The notes beneath the pieces were generated by a model, which had not been told where the DNA came from, made no database searches, and worked only from the letters and a program-made list of their open reading frames with translations. Below, piece by piece: positions 36,030 to 44,515 of a DNA stretch of 64,000 nucleotides. The translations under genes and the position numbers were made by a program. The stretch covers positions 3,534,001 through 3,598,000 of the forward strand of contig NZ_CP071321.1 in assembly GCF_017309585.1 (NCBI RefSeq). The letters are read 5' to 3'. The stretch is from Nitrogeniibacter aestuarii. Lineage in GTDB: Bacteria; Pseudomonadota; Gammaproteobacteria; Burkholderiales; Rhodocyclaceae. Numbering within the stretch: the first letter of the stretch is position 1; each line of letters begins with the position of its first letter.

Positions 36030-38357
36030 TCAGATCGACACCGGCAGATAGACCTTGAACTGACTGCCGATACCCAGTTTGCTGCTCACCTGGATGTAAC
36101 CCTGATGCAGCTCGACCAGTTGCTTGGTAATCGATAAACCGAGTCCGGTCCCGTCCACCTTGCGGTGCTCGCCACTCTCCACCCGGTAGAAACGGCTGAA
36201 CAGCTTTTCGAGCTGGTCATCACTCATACCGATGCCCGAGTCGTGCACGTCGATGACCGCGTAGCGCCGGCCATCGACGGTTTCCAGATACAGCTTCACC
36301 TCGACCCCGCCCTGCGGCTTGTTGTACTTGGCCGCATTGGAGAGCAGATTCACGAACACCTGCTTGAGCCGCTTGCGATCGCCGTGCACCACCAACCCGG
36401 TTTCATCGCGGTAGGTCTTGCCCAGCGTCACCTGCTTTTCGTTGAACAGCGGCTGAACGAGCATGAGTGACTCATCCATCACAGCCACCACATTGGTGGG
36501 CTCGCGATGCAGGGCCAGGCTGCCGGCCTCGATCTTGGCGATGTCGAGAATGTCGTTGATGATCGAAAGCAGGTGGCGGGCATTGTCCGCCGCATAGTTG
36601 ATGTAGCGCTGCTGATCTTCGGTGAGCGCGCCGGCCTTGCCGTACTTGAGCAGCTCGGTGTAGCCAATGATCGAATTGAGCGGCGTGCGCACCTCGTGCG
36701 ACATGTTCGAGATGGCGTCGGTCTTGCGCTGGTTGGCCAGCACCGCATCGTTGCGCGCCTGGACCAGCTCCTGATTGAGCTTTTCGAGCAGGACGCCCTG
36801 CTTGAGCGTCATTTCCACGATGGGATTGCGCAGGCTCTTGGCCGTGTGCAGTTCAGCTGCGGTCCACGGCCGGGAGATGCCCGAGCGCACCTCTTTCCAT
36901 TCATCGAACGACGCCCGCGGCTGCAGCCGGCTCATCTGACCGGCCGGGTCCGCAACCACCGCTTTACGCGGATCACCCGCCCACGATACGGTCTCGACGA
37001 CGCCCTTGCGGAACCACATGACCGCATCGTTGCGGTCAAAGGACAGAAACAGCACGATCACGCCACTGGCCACATGCTTGAAGCCTTCCGCCGCCGGGTA
37101 CTCGTGAGGCAGGCGGGTCGAGGTGTAAATCATGTCCGACGGCTTGACCTGCGCCTTCACCCACGCCAGCAGTCGGCTGGCCTCTTCCTTGGTCGGAGCA
37201 TCCCCGATGGTGAAAACATCCGACGAGAAGAACACCATGGCGCTGTCGGCATTGAGCAACTGGGTGATGTTCGGTTGCGGCCCCACCAGTGCCTCCATGA
37301 ATCGATCGGTGCGATTCATCTTGCCGATCAGCTGGGTCTGGATTTCGGCAAGCAGATCGAACTGGCGCTCGGACTCATGCTGGATCACGCGGACCAGTTC
37401 GCTGGAAACGATGCGGCTGAGGAACTTGGTGCTGTTCAGAAACGCATACGGCGCGGCCTTGGCCGAGTTGTGGTGGCAGGCAATCAGGCCCCAAAGCGCG
37501 CCGTCGACAATCAAGGATACGGTCAGGGTCGCCCGCACCCCCATGTTCTTGAGGTACTGGATGTGGATGGGCGACACACTGCGCAAGAAGCTGTGTGAGA
37601 GATCGACAGGCCCGGGCTGGTCGGCATTGACCCACAGCGCTTCGCCCACGTCCTCCACGTCGAACACATGGCGCACGCGGTTCGACACATACAAGGCTCG
37701 CGCCTGGGCCGGGATATCCGACGCGGGGTAGTGCAAGCCCTTGTATGGCTCCAGGCCGTCCTCCAGCGCCTCGGCGATCACTTCCCCGTTGTGATCCTCA
37801 TCGAAGCGATAGATCATCACCCGGTCGTAGCCAGAAAAGCGCTTGAACTCGGTGGCCAGCGTGTCGGCGAACCGCTCGATCGAATCGAGCCTGCTGAGTG
37901 TATTGAGCATGCGATGGATTTCATGCTGGAGCCACACCGCCTCATTGCGCCGGGCCCCGCTCTCGACCCAGGGCAGGAAATCCACAAGCAACAAGCCCTG
38001 CGCATTCTTGCGCAACACCAGCTCATAGCGCGATGCGCGACCTTGCCCGTCGGGCCCGCAATCGCAGAAACCGCAGTACACGCCGGGAGAATCGTCCTGC
38101 TCGGCCACATCGGCGCGATGGTCGCGAATCAGTTCGGCCATGTGCTCGGGCAGGTCATCGAGCTGGAGCGGACGCTGCGCCTGTTGCGCAATCCGGCCCA
38201 CGAGTGCCTCAAGGTTGCCACTGATGGCGACAACGGTTTCGTTTTCGTCGAGCACCAGCACAAAGCCGTGGGACTGCACCTGACCGAGCAAATGGATCGG
38301 CTCAGCCTCACATCGCCCCAGATCGAAGCTGGGCGCATGGGCGGGGGAATAGATCAT
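36030..38357 (-). CDS. bphP: Bacteriophytochrome histidine kinase
   Basis: This red/far-red photoreceptor kinase binds biliverdin. The 775-residue protein has PAS2 (about 15-120), GAF (about 145-310), PHY (about 330-510), HisKA (His in NMSHEVRTPLN, about 550) and HATPase domains. The chromophore-linking Cys16 is in RCEAEPIH, the PASDIP motif is at 211-216, the GAF His is in IACHHNS and the PHY tongue motif is PRASFDEW, so all key residues are present. It is the last gene of a leftward operon with heme oxygenase and a response regulator. Confidence 0.96.
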   Translation of the reverse strand: MIYSPAHAPSFDLGRCEAEPIHLLGQVQSHGFVLVLDENETVVAISGNLEALVGRIAQQAQRPLQLDDLPEHMAELIRDHRADVAEQDDSPGVYCGFCDCGPDGQGRASRYELVLRKNAQGLLLVDFLPWVESGARRNEAVWLQHEIHRMLNTLSRLDSIERFADTLATEFKRFSGYDRVMIYRFDEDHNGEVIAEALEDGLEPYKGLHYPASDIPAQARALYVSNRVRHVFDVEDVGEALWVNADQPGPVDLSHSFLRSVSPIHIQYLKNMGVRATLTVSLIVDGALWGLIACHHNSAKAAPYAFLNSTKFLSRIVSSELVRVIQHESERQFDLLAEIQTQLIGKMNRTDRFMEALVGPQPNITQLLNADSAMVFFSSDVFTIGDAPTKEEASRLLAWVKAQVKPSDMIYTSTRLPHEYPAAEGFKHVASGVIVLFLSFDRNDAVMWFRKGVVETVSWAGDPRKAVVADPAGQMSRLQPRASFDEWKEVRSGISRPWTAAELHTAKSLRNPIVEMTLKQGVLLEKLNQELVQARNDAVLANQRKTDAISNMSHEVRTPLNSIIGYTELLKYGKAGALTEDQQRYINYAADNARHLLSIINDILDIAKIEAGSLALHREPTNVVAVMDESLMLVQPLFNEKQVTLGKTYRDETGLVVHGDRKRLKQVFVNLLSNAAKYNKPQGGVEVKLYLETVDGRRYAVIDVHDSGIGMSDDQLEKLFSRFYRVESGEHRKVDGTGLGLSITKQLVELHQGYIQVSSKLGIGSQFKVYLPVSI

Positions 38358-38418
38358 GGTGAGGACCGTCGTTTCTTATCCTGTTGCAATGACGCAGGGC
38401 ACCCCCACGCATTTTCGG

Positions 38419-39090
38419 TCATTCGACGCGCTTGGCCACGATGTCGATCATGAACCGGTTCTTGTCACGCAGCACGTCCATCGCCTTCTCCATCTCCAGC
38501 AAGGTACGGCGCTGCTTCTCGGTCAGCTGCTCGCTTGAGCTCTTGCTGTGCAGCAAGTAGTAAATGCCGCTCTTGAGAATCGAGATCTGGTTCATCGTGG
38601 TATGAGCCAGCTGTTCAACACGCTGGTCCGCCGAAATGGAATGCTCGGCATGGAACGCCAGTGCACGCGAATTGTCGGTGCTGGCCTGTTGAGCACCGGA
38701 CGCCGGCGCCATCGGCTCCTGTTGGCCGCCGGGCAGAATGAAACCGCGCACCGTGCTGGTGAAACTCAACACGTCAATCGGTTTGTAGATCACGCCGCAA
38801 CAACCGCATTGAATCGCCCGGTCGGCTTCGCCACTGAGCGCCATCGCGGTGAAGGCCACCACCGGCACATGATGCGTCCTGGCGTCCCGGCCGATCTGGC
38901 GAGCGGCCTCGTACCCGTTCATGCCGGGCAGGTTCATGTCGAGCAGAACGATATCCGGCACCTCTTCGCGCAGGGCCTCGAGAGCATCCTCCGCCATCGA
39001 GAACTGACGCACACGGGCGCCCTCGTCCTCAAGCAGCTTGACCGCCAGCTCGGCATTGAGCGGGTTGTCTTCAACAATGAAAACATTCAT
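38419..39090 (-). CDS. Response regulator with helical C-terminal extension
   Basis: The 223-residue protein has a receiver domain (about 1-120) with acidic pocket VEDN, phosphoacceptor Asp in IVLLDMNLPGMNG and the KPID lysine. It resembles DivK/CheY-like domains. The C-terminal 100 residues lack a DNA-binding domain. After a polar linker they form a helical hairpin (VEQLAHTTMNQISILKSGIYYLLHSK...RRTLLEMEKAMDVL) that looks like a dimerisation domain. It sits between bphO and bphP, so BphP is its likely kinase. An ATG at 39129 would add 13 residues. Confidence 0.9.
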   Translation of the reverse strand: MNVFIVEDNPLNAELAVKLLEDEGARVRQFSMAEDALEALREEVPDIVLLDMNLPGMNGYEAARQIGRDARTHHVPVVAFTAMALSGEADRAIQCGCCGVIYKPIDVLSFTSTVRGFILPGGQQEPMAPASGAQQASTDNSRALAFHAEHSISADQRVEQLAHTTMNQISILKSGIYYLLHSKSSSEQLTEKQRRTLLEMEKAMDVLRDKNRFMIDIVAKRVE

Positions 39091-39103
39091 GGAATCAAAT
39101 TCC

Positions 39104-39730
39104 TCACGCGGCACGGGGAGTCGATACACCAGTGACGCATTCGTGGATACCGCAAAATGCTTCGACCGCGCCGCTCACCATGTGTTCGAGATTGTGCATC
39201 GCATCTTCAAGTTCGAGCACGGAGAGAAAGGCGTGCCATTGGGCCAGACCTCCGCCGTAATACGCCAACGGCACCGCCTCTCCGAGGCTCGCTCGCAGGT
39301 GCCGTGCGATCAGTTGCCCCCCCAGACGAGAGCCCTCAAGCACGTAAGCCGCTCCGATGGCAGTCCAGGTGGATGTCGGCAAAAGATGAGACGGCCACAC
39401 GGCGGGCGCGGGCATCGTCACCGGCTCGCCCAATGCAGCCAGGTCCCGGGCCAGGTCCGCTTGCCGGGGCGCATACCGCCACGCGCAGCCTGCCAGCGCT
39501 CGCGCTTCCGCCGCGCTCAGGCATCTCACGATACGCTCCTCCAGCGGGGCAATCACGGCAAACCATGTTGCCAGATGTCCGGCATAGTCACGCGTCGACA
39601 CATCGGCCGACAGCGGAACCTGAGCAAAGGCGGTCTGCTCGAGCCGAGCATGCCACGGCATCGTGGCTTCGCGAAGACAAGTGCGAGCACTTCGATGCGA
39701 CACGGAGCAGAGGTTTTCCGACAGGCTCAT
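39104..39730 (-). CDS. bphO: Biliverdin-producing heme oxygenase
   Basis: BphO opens heme to biliverdin, the chromophore of the phytochrome encoded two genes downstream. The 208-residue protein has the proximal His27 in PWHARLEQ and the distal helix motif GAAYVLEGSRLGGQLIARHL, as in bacterial BphO/HO proteins. It is the first gene of the bphO-regulator-bphP operon, 13 bases from the regulator. A weak -35/-10 pair (TTGTGT, 17 bases, TAAACT on the minus strand, 39807-39779) lies upstream. Confidence 0.9.
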   Translation of the reverse strand: MSLSENLCSVSHRSARTCLREATMPWHARLEQTAFAQVPLSADVSTRDYAGHLATWFAVIAPLEERIVRCLSAAEARALAGCAWRYAPRQADLARDLAALGEPVTMPAPAVWPSHLLPTSTWTAIGAAYVLEGSRLGGQLIARHLRASLGEAVPLAYYGGGLAQWHAFLSVLELEDAMHNLEHMVSGAVEAFCGIHECVTGVSTPRAA

Positions 39731-40123
39731 GCGTGTAGATGCCCGCCAGAGCGGGATTTAAAGACCCAGAACCAGCGCAGTTTAGGTAAGCCCTTTGCGT
39801 CACACAAGCGTTTTTGACATACCCCCTCCGCGCGAAGTGACAGGTGGCGACATGCGGGGAAACCGTCCGGATGCAGCCGGTACGCTTTCATCATAGGCAG
39901 ACGGCATTCATCGACACCGGAATCGAAATTCGCAGGCAACCTCGCGTTTGATTTGTGCGTAGCGCCAAGTCGTTGGGGCACTGACATTCATGACACAACG
40001 ACTTGCCGTATGAACCGGATATTTCCGCCGGGATCGCTGCCATCTGACGATCGATCCATGCAGCGCGAGTGAGCCGGGCGATGCACCCCTCACCCATCAT
40101 TCAACGATGTATGGTCGGGCGGA
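39731..40123. other. Intergenic region between ilvA-like gene and bphO
   Basis: This 393-base stretch has no supported gene. It precedes bphO on the minus strand and probably holds that operon's promoter. I see no strong repeat or RNA structure in it. Confidence 0.5.
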
Positions 40124-41362
40124 TCAGCGCAACATGTTGCGGGCCGCCAGCCCCTGGGCGGCGAAGTGCTGCAGCAGTTCCTGCTGATGCACGGCATCGC
40201 GGGTCTCGATTTCCAGAATGACTTCGGTCATGCCGACCGCCACGTGCAGTTCGCCGCGGCGATGCTCCACGTGGCGGATGTTCATGCCCAGCGCCGCCAC
40301 TTCGCGGATCACGCGCATCAGGTGACCCGGGGTGTCCGACACGGTCACCGCCACGCTCATGAGCCGGCCCGACGAGGCCAGGCCGTAGTCGATGGAACGC
40401 CCCACCAGGCTCATGTCGATGTTGCCGCCTGAAATCACGCAGACCACGGTGTCATCCGGGCGAATGGCGATCTTGCCCTGCATGAGCGCGGCCAGCCCCA
40501 CCACGCCGGCGCCTTCACCGATGGTCCGGGTGCGTTCGAGCAAGGTGACAACGGCCTCGGCAATGGCGTTGTCGTCCACGGTCACGATCTCGTCCACATA
40601 TCGGGCGATGACCTGCCGGGTGAGCGCGCCCGGCTGTTTCACCTTGATGCCGTCGGCAATGGTGAAGGCGCCCGCCGGGACCGGTTCCAGCACACCGTCG
40701 GTGAGGTAACGCCGATACGGCGCCACCGCCTCGGTCTGCACGCCGATGATGCGGATATCGGGTCGCTGCAGCTTGAGCGCCAGCGCAATGCCCGAGATCA
40801 ACCCACCACCACCGAGTGGCACGACCGCCACCGTCATGTCGGGCGCATCCTCGAGCATTTCCAGCCCGCAACTGCCCTGCCCGGCGATCACATCCCAATC
40901 GTCGTAGGGATGCAGAAAGACCCAGTCATGGGCGGCCGCCAGCTCGCGCGCCCGGCGGGCTGCCACCTCCAGCGTGTCGCCTTCCAGCTCAATGGTCGCG
41001 CCCAGCCGGCGACAGGCTTCGATCTTGGTCAGCGGCGCGCTGGTTGGCATCACCACTGTCGCCGGGACACCCGCCAGCGCCGCTGCCCGCGCCACGCCCT
41101 GGGCATGATTGCCGGCCGAGGCGGCGATGACGCCTTGCGGACGATCCGATTCGAGCAGGCGAGCGAGTTTGTGTGTGGCCCCGCGAATCTTGAAAGAGCC
41201 CGTCCGCTGCAGGTTTTCGAGCTTGAACTGCAGGGCAAAGCCCAGATCCTGCGACAGCGGGTCATTGGTCCATTGCGCGGTATGCAAGACGGCCGTACCG
41301 ATGCGCGCGCGTGCCGACTGCAAGGCCTTCAGATCAAGCGCGATCGGGTCAGGAGCGACCAT
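40124..41362 (-). CDS. ilvA: Threonine ammonia-lyase with ACT-like domain
   Basis: This PLP enzyme deaminates threonine to 2-oxobutyrate. The 412-residue protein has the PLP lysine in TGSFKIRGATHKL, the glycine loop PLGGGGLISG and VCVISGGNIDMS. A single ACT-like domain (about 335-400, VTVSDTPGHLMRVIREVAALGMNIRHVEH) sits at the C-terminus. This is the shorter threonine dehydratase form with one ACT domain, not the two-domain regulatory form of E. coli IlvA. The biosynthetic or catabolic role is not settled. It is monocistronic. Confidence 0.9.
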   Translation of the reverse strand: MVAPDPIALDLKALQSARARIGTAVLHTAQWTNDPLSQDLGFALQFKLENLQRTGSFKIRGATHKLARLLESDRPQGVIAASAGNHAQGVARAAALAGVPATVVMPTSAPLTKIEACRRLGATIELEGDTLEVAARRARELAAAHDWVFLHPYDDWDVIAGQGSCGLEMLEDAPDMTVAVVPLGGGGLISGIALALKLQRPDIRIIGVQTEAVAPYRRYLTDGVLEPVPAGAFTIADGIKVKQPGALTRQVIARYVDEIVTVDDNAIAEAVVTLLERTRTIGEGAGVVGLAALMQGKIAIRPDDTVVCVISGGNIDMSLVGRSIDYGLASSGRLMSVAVTVSDTPGHLMRVIREVAALGMNIRHVEHRRGELHVAVGMTEVILEIETRDAVHQQELLQHFAAQGLAARNMLR

Positions 41363-41446
41363 GAGTGAGAAGGCCTCCGTTCAGCACAGGGGAAAATGGC
41401 GCCAGCTGACGCCAAGCATACCGCCACCGTCATGAGGCGCAAGCGC

Positions 41447-42115
41447 TCATGCCCACTGCAGCGGCGCCGGCAAGGGGGCCAGCGCGAAGTCGACTCTCAG
41501 GGTCGCGCGGGCGTCGGCGTCCTGCGCGGCGGGCGATCGATGAAGCGTGTGCATGGCCAGCACCAGCGCGTCGCCGGCCTCGGCGACGGTGGTTTCGACG
41601 GGGTATCGTCCGGCGATCCGTGACGCCTCCGCCGCCAGGATGCGGCCCTCCCGATGCGAGCCCACGGCAATCTCCATGCCGCCGTTGGCGCGGGTGTGCT
41701 CGTCCAGATGCACCCGCACGAAGAGCATGTTGGACAGCACGGATTCGGGCGGCTCGCAGTGCCAGATGCCCGACTTGAGCGACCAGGCGCCAAAGCCCGG
41801 CAGGTCGACACGCCGATCCACGGCAATGACGCGATCCTGATGCCACCCCAGCTGCCAGTTCGACGCGTCGGTCTTGTTGAAGGCCAGCACGCGCACCGGC
41901 CTCGCTGCTGGCCAGACCGAGCGCACCGTCTCGGTCACGCGGCCGCCCGCCACCGCGCGGAAAAGCGGATGCTCACGATCTACACGATGCCCCGGATGCG
42001 TACCCGGCTCAATGCATTGTTTGAGGTGTTCGATCTCTGGCGTGTCGATGGCCCGCCTGAACCACAGACAGCCGTGTTGCTCGAACCCGGCCCGACCGGT
42101 GTCGGCGTCGCTCAT
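41447..42115 (-). CDS. PhyH-type 2-oxoglutarate/Fe(II) dioxygenase
   Basis: The 222-residue protein resembles phytanoyl-CoA/ectoine hydroxylase-like dioxygenases. The iron site HxD is in LGWHQDRV and the distal His is in LAMHTLHRS, followed by an Arg for 2-oxoglutarate in ATLRVDF. The ATG at 42115 overlaps the stop of the small membrane gene before it by 4 bases (ATGA), so the two are co-translated. The longer open frame upstream is unrelated sequence. The substrate is unknown. Confidence 0.8.
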   Translation of the reverse strand: MSDADTGRAGFEQHGCLWFRRAIDTPEIEHLKQCIEPGTHPGHRVDREHPLFRAVAGGRVTETVRSVWPAARPVRVLAFNKTDASNWQLGWHQDRVIAVDRRVDLPGFGAWSLKSGIWHCEPPESVLSNMLFVRVHLDEHTRANGGMEIAVGSHREGRILAAEASRIAGRYPVETTVAEAGDALVLAMHTLHRSPAAQDADARATLRVDFALAPLPAPLQWA

Positions 42116-42462
42116 CCGAGCTTGCTCCTGAACATGAAGTACACCGCCCCGAGCAGGCACAGCCCTGCCCAGAGGTAATCCAGTTTCAGGGGCTCTTTGA
42201 GATAAAAGAGTGAGAACGGCACGAACACGCTCAGGGTGATCACCTCCTGCACGATCTTGAGCTGCCCAACACTCAGCACCGAGTAGCCGATGCGATTGGC
42301 CGGCACCTGCAGCAGATATTCGAACAGGGCAATGCCCCAGCTCACCAGTGCAGCCACGAACCAGGGTTTGGCGCTCATTTCCTTGAGGTGGGCATACCAC
42401 GCGAAGGTCATGAACACGTTACTGAGCGTCAGCAGGCCGATGGTCGAGAGGATGGGGGACAT
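42112..42462 (-). CDS. Small DMT-superfamily membrane protein (DUF486)
   Basis: The 116-residue protein has four hydrophobic helices (starting ILSTIGLLTLSNVFMTFAWYAHL) and the family end YLWAGLCLLGAVYFMFR. Its length fits DUF486/DMT proteins, whose function is not known. The ATG at 42462 gives the usual length; an ATG at 42495 would add 11 residues, and neither has a strong ribosome site. Its end overlaps the dioxygenase gene. Confidence 0.82.
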   Translation of the reverse strand: MSPILSTIGLLTLSNVFMTFAWYAHLKEMSAKPWFVAALVSWGIALFEYLLQVPANRIGYSVLSVGQLKIVQEVITLSVFVPFSLFYLKEPLKLDYLWAGLCLLGAVYFMFRSKLG

Positions 42463-42583
42463 TCGTTTTTGGGCATCCGACAGGCAATGACGCATCGTAC
42501 TTCGCCGCGCCCTTGCTGACGCACCGGATGCCGAGCAAGGGCAAAAAAACCCGGCCTGCGCCGTAATGCCGTTCAGTTCAGGG

Positions 42584-42694
42584 ATGGTTTCTCCCCCTTC
42601 AAGGGGGAGGTCAGGTGGGGGATGGGGTTTGAACTGCCCGATTTCACCCCATCCCCACCCCAACCCTCCCCTTGAAGGGGAGGGGGCACCCCAT
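42584..42694. repeat. REP-like imperfect palindrome
   Basis: Two small hairpins, CCCCCTTCAAGGGGG (42593-42607) and TCCCCTTGAAGGGGA (42667-42681), mark the ends of a larger inverted structure. Between them, GTGGGGGATGGGGT and ACCCCATCCCCAC pair as further arms around a short centre. The whole is about 110 bases and lies in a 310-base gap without genes. It looks like a dispersed extragenic palindrome or small non-autonomous element. Confidence 0.75.
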
Positions 42695-42772
42695 CCATGA
42701 AGCCTGGATTCGCTTAACTCAACGATATTTCGGCATGGGCCGGGCTGTCGGTGCGGCGCAGACCGCCCGGCC

Positions 42773-43792
42773 CTAGCGGTAACCGGCCCGATCCAGCAGC
42801 TTCTGCGCGTCGACCAGATGCAGGGCGATGTCCCACAGGGAACGTGTATCGGCCTTGAAGGCGCCCATCTCGTCGAGGGCCGGGTTGTCGACCGCGACCG
42901 AAGGGACCGCCGGCCATTCATTGTTGCCATTGGCAAAGTGCCGCTGAGCGCTGTCGCTGGCGAGGTATTCGAGAAACTTCACGGCGTTTTTCGGGTGGGG
43001 CGCGGTCTTGACCAGGCCGCCGCCGGAGATGTTGACATGGGTGCCGCGGTCGGCCTGGTTCGGCCACACGATGCCCACCCGTTGCTCGACCAGATTGCGC
43101 TCCTCGACCCTGTCCGAATTGAGCATGCGCGCCACGTAATAGGAGTTGGAGACCGCCACGCCGCAACGCCCGGTGGCCACCTCCTTGATCTGGTCCAGAT
43201 CACCGCCCTTGGGACTGCGGGCAAAGTTGGCCACCACGCCGCGCGCCCATTGCTCGGTTGCCTCGACACCCAAGGCCTCGACCAGGGAAGCGACCAACGT
43301 GAGGTTGTAGGTATCCCCGCCGGAGCGGCTGCACACCAGCCCCTTGAGCTTCGGGTCGGCCAGCGATTCGTAGGTGGGGACGTCTTCGGCCTGGAGCTTG
43401 CGCTTGTTGTAGATGATCAGCCGCGCCCGCTGGGAAAAGGCATACCAGGTCTTCGCCCGCAGGTGCGCCGGGATGCGCTCGTCCAGATAGGCCGAACCGG
43501 TCTCGGCAAACACGTTGTTGGCTTCGGCCTGGGCAAGACGCGCCACATCGACGGTGATGAACACGTCGGCCGGGCTGTGTTCGCCCTCGCGCAGAATGCG
43601 TTCGAGCAACTCCTGCTCGTTGCCCTCGACCCGGTTGATACGAATGCCGGTTGTGGCTTCGAAATCGTCGTAGAGCGCTTCGTCCACCTGGTAGTGACGC
43701 GCTGAATACAGGTTGAGCACCTGCTCTTCTTCGGCGTGCGCTGAGGCACTCATCGCCATGGCCGCGAACAGGCCAAGCAGCATGTGTTTCAT
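42773..43792 (-). CDS. Fe3+ ABC transporter substrate-binding protein (FutA/FbpA family)
   Basis: The 339-residue periplasmic protein has a signal peptide ending SASAHA. It opens with LNLYSARHYQVDEALYDDFEATTGI, typical of ferric-binding proteins. The tandem tyrosines in SNSYYVARM are the iron ligands. Start at 43792 (MKHMLLG) is chosen over an ATG at 43822. No permease or ATPase genes adjoin it, so it must use partners elsewhere. It is the last gene of the iron operon. Confidence 0.92.
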   Translation of the reverse strand: MKHMLLGLFAAMAMSASAHAEEEQVLNLYSARHYQVDEALYDDFEATTGIRINRVEGNEQELLERILREGEHSPADVFITVDVARLAQAEANNVFAETGSAYLDERIPAHLRAKTWYAFSQRARLIIYNKRKLQAEDVPTYESLADPKLKGLVCSRSGGDTYNLTLVASLVEALGVEATEQWARGVVANFARSPKGGDLDQIKEVATGRCGVAVSNSYYVARMLNSDRVEERNLVEQRVGIVWPNQADRGTHVNISGGGLVKTAPHPKNAVKFLEYLASDSAQRHFANGNNEWPAVPSVAVDNPALDEMGAFKADTRSLWDIALHLVDAQKLLDRAGYR

Positions 43793-43831
43793 CAAAGAAC
43801 TCCGTGGATGTGCGTGACGCATGCGGGCGCC

Positions 43832-44515
43832 TCAGGGCGTGGCCCAGCGCCGCAACAGGTTGTGATACACGCCCGTCAGCTTGAGGATCTGCGGGTCGTC
43901 CGGCGGCAGCGTGTGCTGCAGCGCCTGGATGGACTGGTCCAGGTCGAACAGCAGGCTGCGCTCGCCTTCATCGCGCACCATGCTCTCGATCCAGAAAAAG
44001 GCGGCCACCCGCGCGCCGCGGGTCACCGGCGTGACCCGGTGCAGGCTGCTCGACGGATACAGCACCATATCGCCCGCGGCGAGCTTGACCGGCTGGATGC
44101 CGAAGGGCCCTTCGATTTCCAGTGCGCCACCGTCGTAGGCCTCCGGGTCGGCCAGGAACAGCGTGGCCGACAGGTCGGTGCGCACCGAAACCTGGGTCCC
44201 GGGTACCTGCATGATGGCGCTGTCCACATGCGCGCCATAGGTGCCGCCGTCGGCATAGCGGTTGAACTTGGGCGGGTAGATTTTCCCCGGCAGTGCCGCC
44301 GAGATGAACAACGGATGCTCGCCCAGGCGTCGCACGATGGCATTGCCCAGTTCGACGGCCACCGGATCGGCGTCGTCGAGCTGTTCGTTGCACTTCACGT
44401 GGCGGGCGACCGTCCCGGCGGTGGCGGTGCCATCCTGCCAGGCTGCCGAATCGAGCCGTTCGCGCAACAGCTGCACCTCGTCCGCCGAGAGTACGCCGTG
44501 AATCGGGATCAGCAT
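43832..44515 (-). CDS. piuC: PKHD-type Fe2+/2-oxoglutarate hydroxylase, PiuC/YbiX family
   Basis: The 227-residue protein has the iron ligands His-X-Asp in YGAHVDSAIM and the distal His in PSSSLHRVTPVTRGARV, followed by the 2-oxoglutarate Arg. PiuC/YbiX genes regularly sit beside TonB siderophore receptors (as with Fiu), and this one is in that setting. Its start overlaps the end of the FMN oxidase gene by 7 bases. The enzymatic target is not known. Confidence 0.93.
   Translation of the reverse strand: MLIPIHGVLSADEVQLLRERLDSAAWQDGTATAGTVARHVKCNEQLDDADPVAVELGNAIVRRLGEHPLFISAALPGKIYPPKFNRYADGGTYGAHVDSAIMQVPGTQVSVRTDLSATLFLADPEAYDGGALEIEGPFGIQPVKLAAGDMVLYPSSSLHRVTPVTRGARVAAFFWIESMVRDEGERSLLFDLDQSIQALQHTLPPDDPQILKLTGVYHNLLRRWATP

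Noticed and set aside
42116..42400. Upstream extension of the PhyH-type dioxygenase
   Set aside because: The extra 95 residues are the out-of-frame shadow of the DMT gene; the ATGA overlap at 42112-42115 explains the start.
42463..42936. Upstream in-frame extension of the DMT protein through the palindromic element
   Set aside because: It would place translated REP sequence and part of the iron-binding protein region before a normal-length DUF486 protein.
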